Shown piece after piece: positions 26,867 to 37,027 of a stretch of DNA of 64,000 nt. The notes beneath the pieces are model-generated. The model was given only the letters and a program-made list of their open reading frames with translations. It was not told the DNA's origin and did not search any database. Both the position numbers and the translations under genes were made by a program. Source of the DNA: Novosphingobium decolorationis (GTDB lineage Bacteria; Pseudomonadota; Alphaproteobacteria; Sphingomonadales; Sphingomonadaceae). The DNA is taken from contig NZ_CP054856.1 of assembly GCF_018417475.1 (NCBI RefSeq), positions 1,767,001-1,831,000 of the forward strand, read 5' to 3'. Position 1 is the first letter of the stretch. Every line of letters starts with the position of its first letter.

Positions 26867-26914
26867 GAAAAAGGCCCACCCTGCCCCGGCGTGCGCCGAA
26901 GGTCGGGCGGGCCT
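26867..26914 (-). terminator. Rho-independent terminator after pal
   Basis: The 10-base stem 26872-26881 with 26905-26914 (one G-U pair on the minus strand) is followed by TTTTTC. It ends the tol-pal transcript. Confidence 0.75.
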
Positions 26915-26946
26915 CTTCACAAGACGCCTTGGCGAAGGCGGGCCGA

Positions 26947-27489
26947 TCAGTCGATGGTGACGGTCACCGCACGGCGGTTCTGCGCCCAGGCCTGCTCGTT
27001 CGAGCCCAGCGCCACCGGGCGCTCCTTGCCGTAGCTGAGCGTGGTGAGGCGGCTCGCCGCAACGCCCAGGCTGATCAGGTAGTTCTTGGCCGAGTTCGCA
27101 CGGCGCTCACCCAGCGCGAGGTTGTACTCGCGCGTGCCGCGTTCGTCCGCATGGCCTTCGATCGTCGCACGCTTCTCGGGGTAGGTCATCAGCCACTGCG
27201 CCTGCTTGGCGAGCGCCTGCTGGTCCATCGCGTCGATGTCGTACTTGTCGGTGTCGAAGTAGATGGTGTCATCGCCCATCATCTGCGCGGCAAAATCAGC
27301 CTGGCTGCCGGGACGCGGGCCCAGCGCCTCGCCCGAATCGGGCTGCGTGGTGGTGCGGGCCGGGCCGGGTTCGGGCGGCAGTTCCTTGGGCGCCTTCGAA
27401 GCGCAGGCGGACAGCGCCAGCGCACCTGCCACGAGAAGCAGGGTCGAACCGCTCTTCAGGTTTCGCGACATCGAGAGGGAAGAAGGCAT
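26947..27489 (-). CDS. pal: Peptidoglycan-associated lipoprotein Pal
   Basis: This 180-residue outer-membrane lipoprotein anchors the envelope to peptidoglycan and partners TolB. The lipobox LSAC ends the leader, a Pro-rich linker follows, and the OmpA-like domain occupies roughly residues 70-180. Its peptidoglycan-binding region is GHADERGTREYNLALGERRA. ATG 27489 has AGGAGA 8 bases upstream. A second ATG six codons later has no ribosome-binding site. It is the last gene of the tol-pal operon. No cpoB follows. Confidence 0.95.
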   Translation of the reverse strand: MPSSLSMSRNLKSGSTLLLVAGALALSACASKAPKELPPEPGPARTTTQPDSGEALGPRPGSQADFAAQMMGDDTIYFDTDKYDIDAMDQQALAKQAQWLMTYPEKRATIEGHADERGTREYNLALGERRANSAKNYLISLGVAASRLTTLSYGKERPVALGSNEQAWAQNRRAVTVTID

Positions 27490-27614
27490 TAAGGCAGTCT
27501 CCTGTGGTGCTCAGCCCATGAGCGGGCGGCGAACGAAGGTGGTGGGATCCTATCCCGGGCGCTGTCAACCGGATTGCGATTGCAAGGAGACAACGCCCTG
27601 GGAACAGAAAGGGT

Positions 27615-29009
27615 TCAGCGGCGGATCGGCCCCCAGGCCGGGTCGGACGCGCCCACCGGGGTGGGCAGCTTGCGTTCGTTGCGGCCGGTAAGATCGACCT
27701 GCCAGATGGTCGCCTCGCCCGAACCACGCTGGGTGCGGAAGAACTGGACGATGCGGCCGTTGGGCGACCAGGTCGGGGCCTCGTCCTGCCACGAATCGGT
27801 GAGGTAGCGCATGTTGCGGCCCGCAGGGCTCATCACCGCCACGCGCAGGTTGCCCGCGATATGGGTGAACGCGATGAGATCGCCGCGCGGGCTCCACTCG
27901 GGCGTCGCCGAGCGGCCGCCGAAGAAGCTGATGCGCTTCTGGTTGGTGCCGTCCGCGTTCATCACGTAGACCTGCTGCGAGCCCGAACGGTCGCTCTCGA
28001 AGACGATCTTGCTGCCATCGGGCGAATAGCTGCCGCCGATGTTGATGCCCGGACCATTGGTCAGACGCTCCGGCGTGCCGCCACCGGCCGAAGTGATGCG
28101 ATAGATGTCGGTGCGCCCACCCTGCGACATCGAGAACAGCACCCACTTGCCGTCAGGCGACCAGCGCGGCGCCATCGTCGGGTTGGTGGTGCGGAAGATC
28201 AGCTTCTGCGAATTGGTCGTCAGATCATAGGCATAGACGCTGGGCTGGCCGTTCAGGTACGAAAGATAGAGGATCTTCGAATAGTCGGGCGAATAGCGCG
28301 GGGTCAGCGCCATGGCCTGCCCGCTGGTGAGGTAGCGATGGTTCGCCCCGTCCGAATCCATGACCGCCAGGCGCTTCATGCGGTGGTCCTTGGAGCCGGT
28401 CTCGGCGATGTAGGCGATGCGCGAATCGAAGAACGGGCTCTCGCCCGAGAGGCGCGAATAGACCATGTCCGCGCACTTGTGTCCGGCCCGGCGCCAGTCG
28501 GACGGGGCAACCTTCCAGCCGCCCTTCTCCAGCGGCTGACCAAGCGCCACGTCGTAGAGGTAGCACCCCACGGTCAGCGTGCCGTCGCCGCCGGCGTGGA
28601 CGTAGCCCTGCACCAGCATGTCCGCGCCATTGCCCGACCACAGGCGGTAATTGGGCGCGCTCACCTCGCCGAACGTGGGGCGCGGCAGGCCGTCCGGCCC
28701 CGTGGGCTTGAACAGGCCATTGTTCTTGAGGTCGCCCGCCACCACCTGCGCGATTGCGTGGCCCAGTTGCCCGGTCGTACCCGCAGTGGTCTGCGTGGGC
28801 ACATCGGCATCGGTCGCGAAGGTCGTGATGGCGATGCCCAGGTCCTGCCATTCGCTGTCGTCCGAGACCGTCACTTCCAGGCCGTCGCTCTCCTGCGCCT
28901 CCTGGGCGGGCGCGGTGATTTCCGGCGTGAACGTCCCCGAGGACTGGGCCAGTGCCGGCCCCGAGGCGCAGAGCAGGAGGCCAAGAGCAAGAGCGGAAAG
29001 GGTCTTCAT
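27615..29009 (-). CDS. tolB: Tol-Pal system protein TolB
   Basis: This 464-residue periplasmic beta-propeller protein has a signal peptide ending at GPALAQ. The repeated propeller blades include SPDGSKIVFESDRSGSQQVY and similar blocks. It shuttles between Pal and the TolA complex during outer-membrane constriction. It starts 2 bases after the tolA stop, so the two genes are co-transcribed. Confidence 0.95.
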   Translation of the reverse strand: MKTLSALALGLLLCASGPALAQSSGTFTPEITAPAQEAQESDGLEVTVSDDSEWQDLGIAITTFATDADVPTQTTAGTTGQLGHAIAQVVAGDLKNNGLFKPTGPDGLPRPTFGEVSAPNYRLWSGNGADMLVQGYVHAGGDGTLTVGCYLYDVALGQPLEKGGWKVAPSDWRRAGHKCADMVYSRLSGESPFFDSRIAYIAETGSKDHRMKRLAVMDSDGANHRYLTSGQAMALTPRYSPDYSKILYLSYLNGQPSVYAYDLTTNSQKLIFRTTNPTMAPRWSPDGKWVLFSMSQGGRTDIYRITSAGGGTPERLTNGPGINIGGSYSPDGSKIVFESDRSGSQQVYVMNADGTNQKRISFFGGRSATPEWSPRGDLIAFTHIAGNLRVAVMSPAGRNMRYLTDSWQDEAPTWSPNGRIVQFFRTQRGSGEATIWQVDLTGRNERKLPTPVGASDPAWGPIRR

Positions 29010-29011
29010 GG

Positions 29012-29926
29012 CTAGAGCCTTCTGTCAAAATTGGTGGTGACGACCTTCCACCCTTCGTACAGGTCGTCGGGAAGATTGAAAGGCGCGGCCAGCTTGACCG
29101 CGCGAATGGCCTGCTCCTGGTGGCGCGAGACCTGCGCCGCATTCGACGCGGTCTTGCCGCTTGTGGAAACAATCTGCGGCTCGCCGTCCAGCGTCCCGTC
29201 GGGCTTCAGGCGGAAACGCACCTTGGTCACGAGCAATTCGGCATCGGCACCTTGCGGAGCCTGCCAGTGGGGCTTGAGCTGACGGCGAATCGCCGCGCCA
29301 AGCGCCGAGACCTGCTTGGGGCCGATCGCGGCGGCGGGCGCTCCGCTCCCCGATTCCGAGGTGCCACCCGAGACCCCGTCGAGGAAATTCGAGCTGACGC
29401 GGCTTCCACCCGCCTTCTTGGGTTCCGAAGTGGCCTTGGAACTGGAGGCGGTGGAGGGCTTTGCGCTCGGCTTGGAGACGATGTCGTCGATCGCGCTCGA
29501 CTTGCGGCTGGGCGCAGCCTTGGGCTTGGGTTCGGCCTTCGCCGGTTCGGGCTTGGGCTTGGGCTTCGCCTTGGGGGCCGGCTTTGGCGCAGGTTTTGGC
29601 TTGGGTTCGGGCGCGGGCGGCGTCGGACGCGGCTCTTCGGGTTGCGGGGCGGGAGCCGGCTCGGCCGGTGTCTCGGGCTCGGGCAGCGCTTCGGGTGCGG
29701 GTTCGCCGAGCGTGGGTGCCATATCGGGTGCGGCCTGGCTGAAGGGATCGGGCGAAGTCGAGGTCATCCCCACCTCGTCGCTGATCGAGACCTCGATGCG
29801 TTCGGGGCGCGGCACGATCTCCTCGGGTGCCGGGCGCAGCAGGAGCACGCCCAGAAGCCCCGCGTGGAGGACAACCGCCACGACGAGACCAACGCCTTCA
29901 TCCTTTCGCAGTGCAAGCGATGCCAT
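29012..29926 (-). CDS. tolA: TolA/TonB-like energy-transducing protein of the Tol-Pal system
   Basis: This 304-residue protein has one N-terminal membrane helix (VGLVVAVVLHAGLLGVLLL) and a long Pro/Ala/Lys-rich periplasmic segment (about residues 65-195). The C-terminal TolA/TonB-like domain includes QLKPHWQAPQGAD and VRFRLKPDGTL. Position between tolR and tolB identifies it as TolA. Low-complexity repeats of Pro-Lys-Pro and Pro-Glu explain the overlapping long frames on the opposite strand. Confidence 0.9.
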   Translation of the reverse strand: MASLALRKDEGVGLVVAVVLHAGLLGVLLLRPAPEEIVPRPERIEVSISDEVGMTSTSPDPFSQAAPDMAPTLGEPAPEALPEPETPAEPAPAPQPEEPRPTPPAPEPKPKPAPKPAPKAKPKPKPEPAKAEPKPKAAPSRKSSAIDDIVSKPSAKPSTASSSKATSEPKKAGGSRVSSNFLDGVSGGTSESGSGAPAAAIGPKQVSALGAAIRRQLKPHWQAPQGADAELLVTKVRFRLKPDGTLDGEPQIVSTSGKTASNAAQVSRHQEQAIRAVKLAAPFNLPDDLYEGWKVVTTNFDRRL

Positions 29927-29942
29927 GGCCCGTGAACCTACG

Positions 29943-30398
29943 TCAGCTTCCTGAACCGCCGCTGACGTCGGTCACCAGCGAGATCGAGGTGAAGCCAGCT
30001 CGGTTGAGTTCGCCCATGACCCCCATGACGCGCCCGTAGTCGAGCGCCTTGTCGCCGCGCAGCGAAACGAGCGGCATCTTGCCGTCCGCGCCCGGCTGCA
30101 CCGAAGCCAGGCGCTCGCCAAGTTCGCCCGCAGCCAGTTGCTGATCTTCGTAGAAGATGGCCCCGTCACGGCGCAGGGTAATGGTGATCTGCTGGGTTTC
30201 CTCGGCCATCGCCTTGGCGCGGCTCTGCGGCAGTTCGATCGGCACGGCGGCCTTCAGAAGCGGGGCGGCCACCATGAAGATGATGAGCAGCACCAGCATG
30301 ACATCGACCAGCGGGGTCACGTTGATCTCGGCCATGGGGGCGCGGCTGCGCCCACCCCGGCCGCGCCGTCCTCCGCCGCCGTTGAGGCCCATCGCCAT
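29943..30398 (-). CDS. tolR: Biopolymer transport protein TolR
   Basis: This 151-residue ExbD/TolR-family protein has a single membrane helix carrying the proton-relay Asp (INVTPLVDVMLVLLIIFMV). A periplasmic domain follows. The Gly/Arg-rich N-terminus is cytoplasmic. It starts 1 base after the tolQ stop. Confidence 0.95.
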   Translation of the reverse strand: MAMGLNGGGGRRGRGGRSRAPMAEINVTPLVDVMLVLLIIFMVAAPLLKAAVPIELPQSRAKAMAEETQQITITLRRDGAIFYEDQQLAAGELGERLASVQPGADGKMPLVSLRGDKALDYGRVMGVMGELNRAGFTSISLVTDVSGGSGS

Positions 30399-30399
30399 C

Positions 30400-31106
<707 letters not shown>

Positions 31107-31110
<4 letters not shown>

Positions 31111-31652
31111 TCGTGTCCTTCCGGAGCGGATGCGGGCGTAATGGGGTGTACGGGTGAGAAAGTGGCGAAGGCCTGTTGCCAGGCCTCGGGTTGACGGCGC
31201 GGTCGTCCATCACGGCCGATGAACCCGACCTTTACCACGCCCTCGGCCAGCTTGGTTTCCCCGCGCCAGGCGGTCTGGTGCAGGGTGCAGCGCACCTTGC
31301 CGACCTGCTGCGCGGTGGTGACGATGATGACGGTGTCCCCCAGCCGCGCGGGCGCGAGATAGCGGACATGGACTTCGGCCACGGTGTAGAGCCCCGAGCC
31401 ATCTTCCAGCGCGGCGCTCTGGTCGATGCCGAGCACCTCGAGCAGGTCCGAACGCGCGCGCTCGAACCAGGCGACGTAGTTGGCGTGGTAGACCACGCCG
31501 CCCGCATCGGTGTCGTCGTAATAGACGCGCAAGGGATAGTGGTGCGAGCCGCTGGCATCCTCGTTGCCGGAAGGAACGATGGTGCCGTTGACGGGCGCAA
31601 GCGAAGTCAGGGGAGGAGGGCTGGTCATCGTGCGCGGAGCAATAGCGCTCAC
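31107..31652 (-). CDS. ybgC: YbgC-type acyl-CoA thioesterase of the tol-pal operon
   Basis: This 181-residue hot-dog-fold thioesterase has the signature YYDDTDAGGVVYHANY with the catalytic Asp. YbgC acts on acyl-CoA and is the standard first gene of tol-pal operons. GTG 31652 has AGGG at a usable distance. ATG 31628 would shorten an Ala/Pro/Thr-rich lead by eight residues. Overlap with tolQ implies coupling. Confidence 0.9.
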
Positions 31653-31757
31653 ATGATGCCCTGCAAAGAGAAGCTGCGTGTCACATGCGGCCTGGAGGGC
31701 AGATTGTGGTTGAAAGAGGCCCCGGCGTCCGGCCAGTTGCCCCCTTGCTGCGACGGC

Positions 31758-31781
31758 GCGTGCCGGGCGGTCCCGGCACGC
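31758..31781. terminator. Hairpin downstream of the HIT protein gene
   Basis: A perfect 10-base stem (GCGTGCCGGG with CCCGGCACGC, loop CGGT) lies 14 bases after the HIT gene stop. It lacks a T-run, so it may be a factor-assisted terminator or a processing stop. Confidence 0.45.
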
Positions 31782-31794
31782 ACCGCAGAACGCG

Positions 31795-32172
31795 TCAGTC
31801 CGCGATCATCTGGAAGAACTGGCGGCCGCCGAAGATGTGGACGTGCAGATGCGGCACTTCCTGGTGCCCGGCCTGCCCCATGTTGACCATGAGGCGGTAA
31901 CCCGGCGTGTCGAGCTCCAACTGGCGCGTCACATTGCCGACCGCCCGCATGAAAGCCGCGATCTCGGCGTCGTCCGCCTTTGCGGTGAAATCGTCCCACG
32001 AGACATAGGCGCCCTTGGGGATCACCAGCACGTGGACCGGCGCCTGCGGGCGGATGTCGTTGAAAGCGAGCGCAACCTCGTCCTCGTAGACCTTGTCGCA
32101 GGGCAATTCGCCGCGCAGGATCTTGGCGAAGATGTTGGCGTCGTCGTAGGGCTGCTTGGGATCGATGGGCAT
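31795..32172 (-). CDS. HIT-family (histidine triad) nucleotide-binding protein
   Basis: This 125-residue HIT protein of the HinT type has the catalytic triad HLHVHIFGG near the C-terminus. The usual IFAKILRGELPCDKVYED start is present, with a Cys in the zinc-like position. HinT proteins hydrolyse adenosine phosphoramidates. ATG 32172 has GGAGA 5 bases upstream. It lies 34 bases after hisE and is probably co-transcribed with the his genes, an arrangement seen in other alphaproteobacteria. Confidence 0.9.
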   Translation of the reverse strand: MPIDPKQPYDDANIFAKILRGELPCDKVYEDEVALAFNDIRPQAPVHVLVIPKGAYVSWDDFTAKADDAEIAAFMRAVGNVTRQLELDTPGYRLMVNMGQAGHQEVPHLHVHIFGGRQFFQMIAD

Positions 32173-32206
32173 GGACGTCTCCGGCGTGGAACGAACGTGA
32201 AAAGTA

Positions 32207-32545
32207 TCAGTCCTGGGCGCGCGCGGCCTTTTCGGCGATCCCCGACACGCCTTCGCGGCGGTCGAGTTCGGCCAGGACATCGGCAAACGGCACACCCTTG
32301 GCGTTGAGCAGGACCATGAGGTGGAAGATCAGGTCCGCTGCCTCGCCCACCAGCGCAGCCTCGTCCTCGGCGAGTGCGGCAATGACCGTCTCGGTGCCCT
32401 CTTCGCCGACCTTCTGGGCGATCTTCTTGATGCCCTTGGCGTTTAGCCTGGCGACATAGCTCGACGACGGGTCGGCCTGGCGGCGCTGCGCGATGGTGGC
32501 TTCAAGGCGGGCCAGGGTATCGGATGGTGTATCGGGTGCGCTCAT
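32207..32545 (-). CDS. hisE: Phosphoribosyl-ATP pyrophosphatase
   Basis: This 112-residue MazG-like all-alpha enzyme catalyses the second step of histidine synthesis. The core is YVARLNAKGIKKIAQKVGEE followed by GEAADLIFHLMVLL, which holds the metal-binding acidic residues. It is the last his gene here and is separated from hisF by the small PEP-CTERM gene. Confidence 0.95.
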   Translation of the reverse strand: MSAPDTPSDTLARLEATIAQRRQADPSSSYVARLNAKGIKKIAQKVGEEGTETVIAALAEDEAALVGEAADLIFHLMVLLNAKGVPFADVLAELDRREGVSGIAEKAARAQD

Positions 32546-32602
32546 GATGCGCCTGCCATGCGGTGCGCGGCCGCGCCGGTCAAGCCCGCTGTTCGGCGCA
32601 GC

Positions 32603-32776
32603 TTACTCCCCCTTGCGGCCTCGCGAGAAGCGACGCCCCAGCGCCACCCCGGCAATGCCCAGGCCCAGCAGAAGAAGCCCGCTTGGTTCCGGCAGGCTCA
32701 CGCCGTCCGCCGCATGCGCCGGAAGCGCGCCGAGCAAAGCTCCGCCAAAGGCAACGCACACGATCTGGAACAGCAT
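32603..32776 (-). CDS. Tiny PEP-CTERM sorting-motif protein
   Basis: This 57-residue protein has a signal peptide (MLFQIVCVAFGGALLGALPAHA). After only a few residues comes a PEP-CTERM tail: the PEP tripeptide in SLPEPSGLLLLGLGIAG, a membrane helix, and the basic end RRFSRGRKGE. PEP-CTERM tails are recognised by exosortase and processed at the cell surface. ATG 32776 is preceded by GGGGAGAGG. There is almost no mature domain, so it may be a sorting remnant or a signalling peptide. It sits on the same strand between hisF and hisE. Confidence 0.7.
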   Translation of the reverse strand: MLFQIVCVAFGGALLGALPAHAADGVSLPEPSGLLLLGLGIAGVALGRRFSRGRKGE

Positions 32777-32910
32777 CGCCCTCTCCCCAATGGCGCAGAT
32801 AGTGACTTTGGCCATTCCCGTAAGCGAGGCCTGTCTCAAGCCCTGAATACGTAATTGTCCTGGAATGAGCCACACCAGTTCAGACCAGCGCGGCGCGGCA
32901 GCGCCCCGGC

Positions 32911-33702
32911 TCAACCGTGGTGGAGCGACTGCCCTCGCGCCGGAAGCCCGGCCGCGCGCAGCGCCGCGTGGGCCTCGGCGATCGAATGGGTGCCGAAGTG
33001 GAAGATCGAGGCTGCCAGGACCGCGCTCGCATGCCCCTTGGTGACGCCCTCGACGAGATGCTCGAGATTGCCCACGCCCCCGCTTGCGACGACCGGCACG
33101 GACACGTTGTCGGCAATCGCGCGGGTCAGGTCGAGGTCATAGCCCTTCTTGGTACCATCGCCGTCCATCGAGGTGACGAGCAGTTCGCCCGCGCCCAGAC
33201 TTGCCAGCTTCGCGGCGTGCTCCAGCGCGTCGATCCCGGTCGGGCGGCGCCCGCCGTGGGTGAAGATTTCCCAGCGCTTGGGGCCGGTGCCGTCATCGAC
33301 GCGGCGCGCATCGACCGAGGCGACGATGCACTGCGCGCCAAAGCGCGCGGCGATGTCCGAGACGACTTCGGGCCGGGCGACAGCGGCCGAATTGACCGCC
33401 ACCTTGTCGGCCCCTGCCAGCAGCAGCGCGCGCGCGTCCTCGGCGGTGCGCACGCCCCCGCCCACGGTCAGCGGCATGAAGCACACCTCGGCGGTACGGC
33501 GCACGATGTCGAGCAGCGTGCCCCGGCCCTCGTGGCTGGCCGAAATGTCGAGGAAGCACAGTTCGTCGGCTCCGGCCGCATCATAGGCGCGCGCCTGCTC
33601 AACCGGATCGCCTGCGTCCTTGAGGTCGACGAAGTTGACGCCCTTGACCACGCGGCCTTCGGCCACGTCGAGGCAGGGAATGACACGGACGCGAACGGTC
33701 AT
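32911..33702 (-). CDS. hisF: Imidazole glycerol phosphate synthase cyclase subunit
   Basis: This 263-residue TIM-barrel enzyme works with HisH to make imidazole glycerol phosphate and [24 protein letters not shown] has the catalytic Asp near residue 11, and the phosphate-binding loops VGGGVRT and ASGGVG are present. ATG 33702 gives the standard N-terminus. It follows hisA after 4 bases. Confidence 0.95.
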   Translation of the reverse strand: MTVRVRVIPCLDVAEGRVVKGVNFVDLKDAGDPVEQARAYDAAGADELCFLDISASHEGRGTLLDIVRRTAEVCFMPLTVGGGVRTAEDARALLLAGADKVAVNSAAVARPEVVSDIAARFGAQCIVASVDARRVDDGTGPKRWEIFTHGGRRPTGIDALEHAAKLASLGAGELLVTSMDGDGTKKGYDLDLTRAIADNVSVPVVASGGVGNLEHLVEGVTKGHASAVLAASIFHFGTHSIAEAHAALRAAGLPARGQSLHHG

Positions 33703-33706
33703 GGGC

Positions 33707-34435
33707 TCAGTCCTTTTCCGCCATCTGGATCGCGGTGGCGAGATCGAGGCGCCCATCGTAAAGCGCGCGGCCGGTGATGACGCCCTCGATGCCGTCCTTC
33801 TCATGCAGCTTGAGCATGCGGATGTCGTCGAGCCCCTTCACGCCGCCGCTCGCGATCACCGGCATCTCGGTCTGGCGTGCAAGGTCGACGGTCGCCTGCA
33901 CGTTGCAGCCCTTGAGCATGCCGTCGCGGCCGATGTCGGTGAAGAGCAGCGAGGCGACGCCCGCATCCTCGAAGCGGCGCGCAAGATCCACGACCGACAC
34001 GTCGGAGACATCGGCCCAGCCCTCGGTCGCAACCATGCCATCGCGCGCGTCGACGGCGACAACGATGCCGCCCGGGTATTCGCGCGCCATGTCCTTGACG
34101 AACTGCGGGTCCTTGAGCGCGGCGGTGCCCATCACGACGCGGCTGACACCCAGGTTGAACCAGCCCGCGACAGCCTCGGGCGTGCGGATGCCGCCGCCCA
34201 GCTGCACATGGCCCTCGAAAGTCTCGAGAATGGCCTCGACCGCCTCGCGGTTCTCGGCCTTGCCCGCGAACGAGCCGTCGAGATCGACGACGTGCAGGAA
34301 CTGCGAACCGGCCTCGGCGAAGAGCGCAGCCTGGGCCGCCGGGTTGTCCCCGTAGACGGTGGCGCGCGCCATATCGCCTTCGGCGAGACGCACGACCTGG
34401 CCTTGCTTGAGGTCGATGGCGGGAAAAACGATCAT
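33707..34435 (-). CDS. hisA: ProFAR isomerase HisA
   Basis: This 242-residue TIM-barrel enzyme isomerises ProFAR to PRFAR. It has [16 protein letters not shown] with the catalytic Asp near residue 8, and QLGGGIRT and [10 protein letters not shown] for phosphate binding. It begins 1 base after the hisH stop. Confidence 0.95.
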   Translation of the reverse strand: MIVFPAIDLKQGQVVRLAEGDMARATVYGDNPAAQAALFAEAGSQFLHVVDLDGSFAGKAENREAVEAILETFEGHVQLGGGIRTPEAVAGWFNLGVSRVVMGTAALKDPQFVKDMAREYPGGIVVAVDARDGMVATEGWADVSDVSVVDLARRFEDAGVASLLFTDIGRDGMLKGCNVQATVDLARQTEMPVIASGGVKGLDDIRMLKLHEKDGIEGVITGRALYDGRLDLATAIQMAEKD

Positions 34436-34436
34436 G

Positions 34437-35066
34437 TCAGGGCTTCCAGTCGAGGAATCGGGTCAGGAGGGCAAGGCCGTAGGCCTGGCTCTTTTCGGGA
34501 TGGAACTGCACGCCCACGACGTTGTCCTGCGCGACCGCGGCAACGAGGCCACCGCCATGGTCGGTCATCGCGGCAATCGCGTGGCCCTCGTCGGGCACGA
34601 AGTGGTAGGAGTGCAGGAAGTAGGCTTCACCGGCTGCGATGAGCCCCTGCGCGGGATCGTGGCGGCCTACGCCCACATCGTTCCAGCCCATGTGCGGGAC
34701 CTTGATGGCCGGATCGTCGCGCTCGATCCGGCGCACCTCGCCCGCGATCCAGTCGAGCCCGGGGGTCGTGCCGAACTCGAGCCCGCGCGAGGCGAGCAGC
34801 TGCATGCCCACGCAAATGCCAAGGAACGGCGCGCCGCCGATCTGCACCCGCTCGTGCAGGGCATCGACCATGCCGGGAATCGCCCAGAGCGCATCGGCGC
34901 AGGATTTGAACGCGCCCACACCCGGCAGCACGATGCGGTCGGCCGTGCGCACGAACATCGGGTCCGCCGTGATCGTGACCTTCTCGGCGCCTGCGGCTTT
35001 CAGCGCATTGGCGACCGATTGCAGGTTGCCCGCGCCGTAATCGATGAGGGCCAGCTTCTCGGCCAT
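34437..35066 (-). CDS. hisH: Imidazole glycerol phosphate synthase glutaminase subunit
   Basis: This 209-residue class I glutamine amidotransferase has the nucleophile Cys in FLGICVGMQLL and the His/Glu pair in GVQFHPEKSQ. The N-terminus LALIDYGAGNLQSV is typical. ATG 35066 overlaps the last base of the hisB stop (TGATG), indicating coupling. Confidence 0.95.
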   Translation of the reverse strand: MAEKLALIDYGAGNLQSVANALKAAGAEKVTITADPMFVRTADRIVLPGVGAFKSCADALWAIPGMVDALHERVQIGGAPFLGICVGMQLLASRGLEFGTTPGLDWIAGEVRRIERDDPAIKVPHMGWNDVGVGRHDPAQGLIAAGEAYFLHSYHFVPDEGHAIAAMTDHGGGLVAAVAQDNVVGVQFHPEKSQAYGLALLTRFLDWKP

Positions 35067-35668
35067 CAGAGCGACTTGGCCCCGAGGATACCCTTGGTCG
35101 AGGGGACCGCCCCGCCCTTGCGCGGGTCCAGTTCGACCGCGGTGCGCATGGCGCGCGCAAAGCCCTTGAAGATGCCCTCGCAGATGTGGTGGTTGTTGGT
35201 GCCGTAGAGCAGTTCGATGTGGAGCGTGATGCCGACCGCCTGCGCGATCGAGTGAAACCAGTGCTCGACCATCTCGGTGTCGAACTCGCCCAGCTTGTCC
35301 TGCGTGAAACCCGCCTTCCAGACAAGGTAGGGACGGCCCGAGATATCGAGCGAGACCCGGCTCAGCGCCTCGTCCATCGGCGAATTGACGTCGCCGTAGC
35401 GCCCGATGCCCGCCTTGTCGCCCAGCGCCTCGGAAATGGCCTGGCCGATGGCGATGGCGCTGTCCTCGGTCGTGTGGTGCTGGTCGACGTGCAGATCGCC
35501 CTTGATGCGGCAGGTGATGTCGATCAGCGAATGGCGCGAGAACTGCTCGATCATGTGATCGAGAAAGCCGATGCCGGTCGTGACATCGTATTGGCCGGTG
35601 CCGTCGAGATTGACCTCCACATGGATGTCGGTCTCGTGAGTCTTGCGGGTGATCGAGGCTGTACGCAT
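35066..35668 (-). CDS. hisB: Imidazoleglycerol-phosphate dehydratase
   Basis: This 200-residue monofunctional dehydratase has the two metal-binding repeats [14 protein letters not shown] with [14 protein letters not shown], and AHWFHS-like [10 protein letters not shown] with [16 protein letters not shown]. It heads the minus-strand his cluster hisB-hisH-hisA-hisF-hisE. The 185-base gap to the divergent sspB must contain both promoters. Confidence 0.95.
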   Translation of the reverse strand: MRTASITRKTHETDIHVEVNLDGTGQYDVTTGIGFLDHMIEQFSRHSLIDITCRIKGDLHVDQHHTTEDSAIAIGQAISEALGDKAGIGRYGDVNSPMDEALSRVSLDISGRPYLVWKAGFTQDKLGEFDTEMVEHWFHSIAQAVGITLHIELLYGTNNHHICEGIFKGFARAMRTAVELDPRKGGAVPSTKGILGAKSL

Positions 35669-35853
35669 GAAATGGGCCTATAAACCTGTGCGAGCGGGAA
35701 TCAATCGCATGCGTTGTTCGCGCCCACTTTCCGATTGCATCCGTGTGGCCAGCGGTGACCTGATGTATTTTCGACGCGCGCGCGCACGGAATGGTGCAAA
35801 AATGAGTCCATTGTGGCTTGACCCCAAGCCCAACGATGCGCACCTAGAGCGCG

Positions 35854-36357
35854 ATGAACGATACGCCACCCGATAGCCTGATCCCTTACGATGAAATCGT
35901 GCAGGAAGCCCTGCGCGCCGTCGTGGGACGCGTGCTGGGCCAGGTCGAAGCCACCAATGGCGTCCTGCCCGGCAATCACCACTTCTATATCACGTTCAAG
36001 ACGGGCGCTCCGGGAGTTTCCATTCCCCCGGAACTGAAAGCCCGCTTCCCGGACGAGATGACCATCGTTCTGCAGAACAAGTTCTGGGACCTTGCCGTCA
36101 GCGACGACAGCTTCACGGTCAGCCTGAGCTTCAACCAGATGCCCTCCAAGCTCGACATTCCTTTCTCGGCGATCACCGCGTTCGTCGATCCGGCTGTCGA
36201 TTTCGGCCTCCAGTTCCAGGCCATGGAAGGCGACGAGGACTTCGACGACACGCTGCCGGCCGAGAACGATCCGATGGAACGCGACATTGCCTCGCGCGTT
36301 ACCCCCAGCGAAGACGGCTCCAACGTCGTCTCTGTGGATTTCGGCAAGAAGTCGTAA
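35854..36357 (+). CDS. sspB: SspB-type ClpXP adaptor
   Basis: This 167-residue protein has the alphaproteobacterial SspB substrate-tethering domain: LRAVVGRVLGQVEATNGVLPGNHHFYITF, given here only as its ends LRAVVGRV and HHFYITFKT. The short C-terminal VVSVDFGKKS is the ClpX-binding tail. It delivers ssrA-tagged proteins to ClpXP. The acidic linker (residues 125-150) is flexible, as in the Caulobacter protein. Confidence 0.9.
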   Translation: MNDTPPDSLIPYDEIVQEALRAVVGRVLGQVEATNGVLPGNHHFYITFKTGAPGVSIPPELKARFPDEMTIVLQNKFWDLAVSDDSFTVSLSFNQMPSKLDIPFSAITAFVDPAVDFGLQFQAMEGDEDFDDTLPAENDPMERDIASRVTPSEDGSNVVSVDFGKKS

Positions 36358-36411
36358 TCGGCCCCACGTGGCCGCCTGCACTTCAAGACGCGGCCCTGGC
36401 GCCGCACCAGG

Positions 36412-36927
36412 ATGGAAACGCGCACGATGGCAGGCAGGAAAGAGGCAGAACCGACCGCTCCGCTGACGGTGGACGTGGATCGTCCATCACCTCTGCCCCT
36501 CGATGTGCAGCAAGCGCAGGTTACCCCGGGCCTCAGCCCGGGCCTGCGTTACGTCAAGCGCGCGGACTCCAAGCTGCCTGCCGCGCGGGTGCTGGGGCCC
36601 AGCCCCAACCCTGCAACCAACCTCGCCATTGCCGACATCGCCCTGCGCGCCACCTCGCTGATCGCGCGCCAGGCGGTGGAGCGCGCGCTGCTCGGCCGCG
36701 CCTATGCGCCGCGCAAGGCCCGCCAGATCCTGCGCGGCCGCTCGATGGCGCAGGTCCTCCTGCACCGCTCGATCGCCAAGGTCGCCATGCGCTCGATCCC
36801 CGGCGCGCTGGTGGTGGGCGGAAGCCTCATCGCCAAGACCTTGTATGACCGGCATAAAGAGCACAAGGCCGCGGCCTCGGGCGCAGCTAAGCTCGCGGAA
36901 ATGGCCGAGGACGGCGCCCAAGACTAG
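36412..36927 (+). CDS. Conserved hypothetical basic protein
   Basis: I do not recognise this 171-residue protein. The first 75 residues are Pro-rich and probably disordered. From about residue 75 there are helical, Arg/Ala-rich segments (ALRATSLIARQAVERALLG) and one moderately hydrophobic stretch (SIPGALVVGGSLIAKTL) that might associate with the membrane. An internal ATG at 36427 could be the start. It lies between sspB and gmk on the same strand. Confidence 0.6.
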   Translation: METRTMAGRKEAEPTAPLTVDVDRPSPLPLDVQQAQVTPGLSPGLRYVKRADSKLPAARVLGPSPNPATNLAIADIALRATSLIARQAVERALLGRAYAPRKARQILRGRSMAQVLLHRSIAKVAMRSIPGALVVGGSLIAKTLYDRHKEHKAAASGAAKLAEMAEDGAQD

Positions 36928-37027
36928 GCCCGTCTCCGGCCACCTGCACCTTCCCGAACCGTGGAGGTTTCGCCGTTTGCGGGCCAGTTCCGCTTGATTT
37001 GCGCAAGGTCTGCCTGCATCGGGAGGC

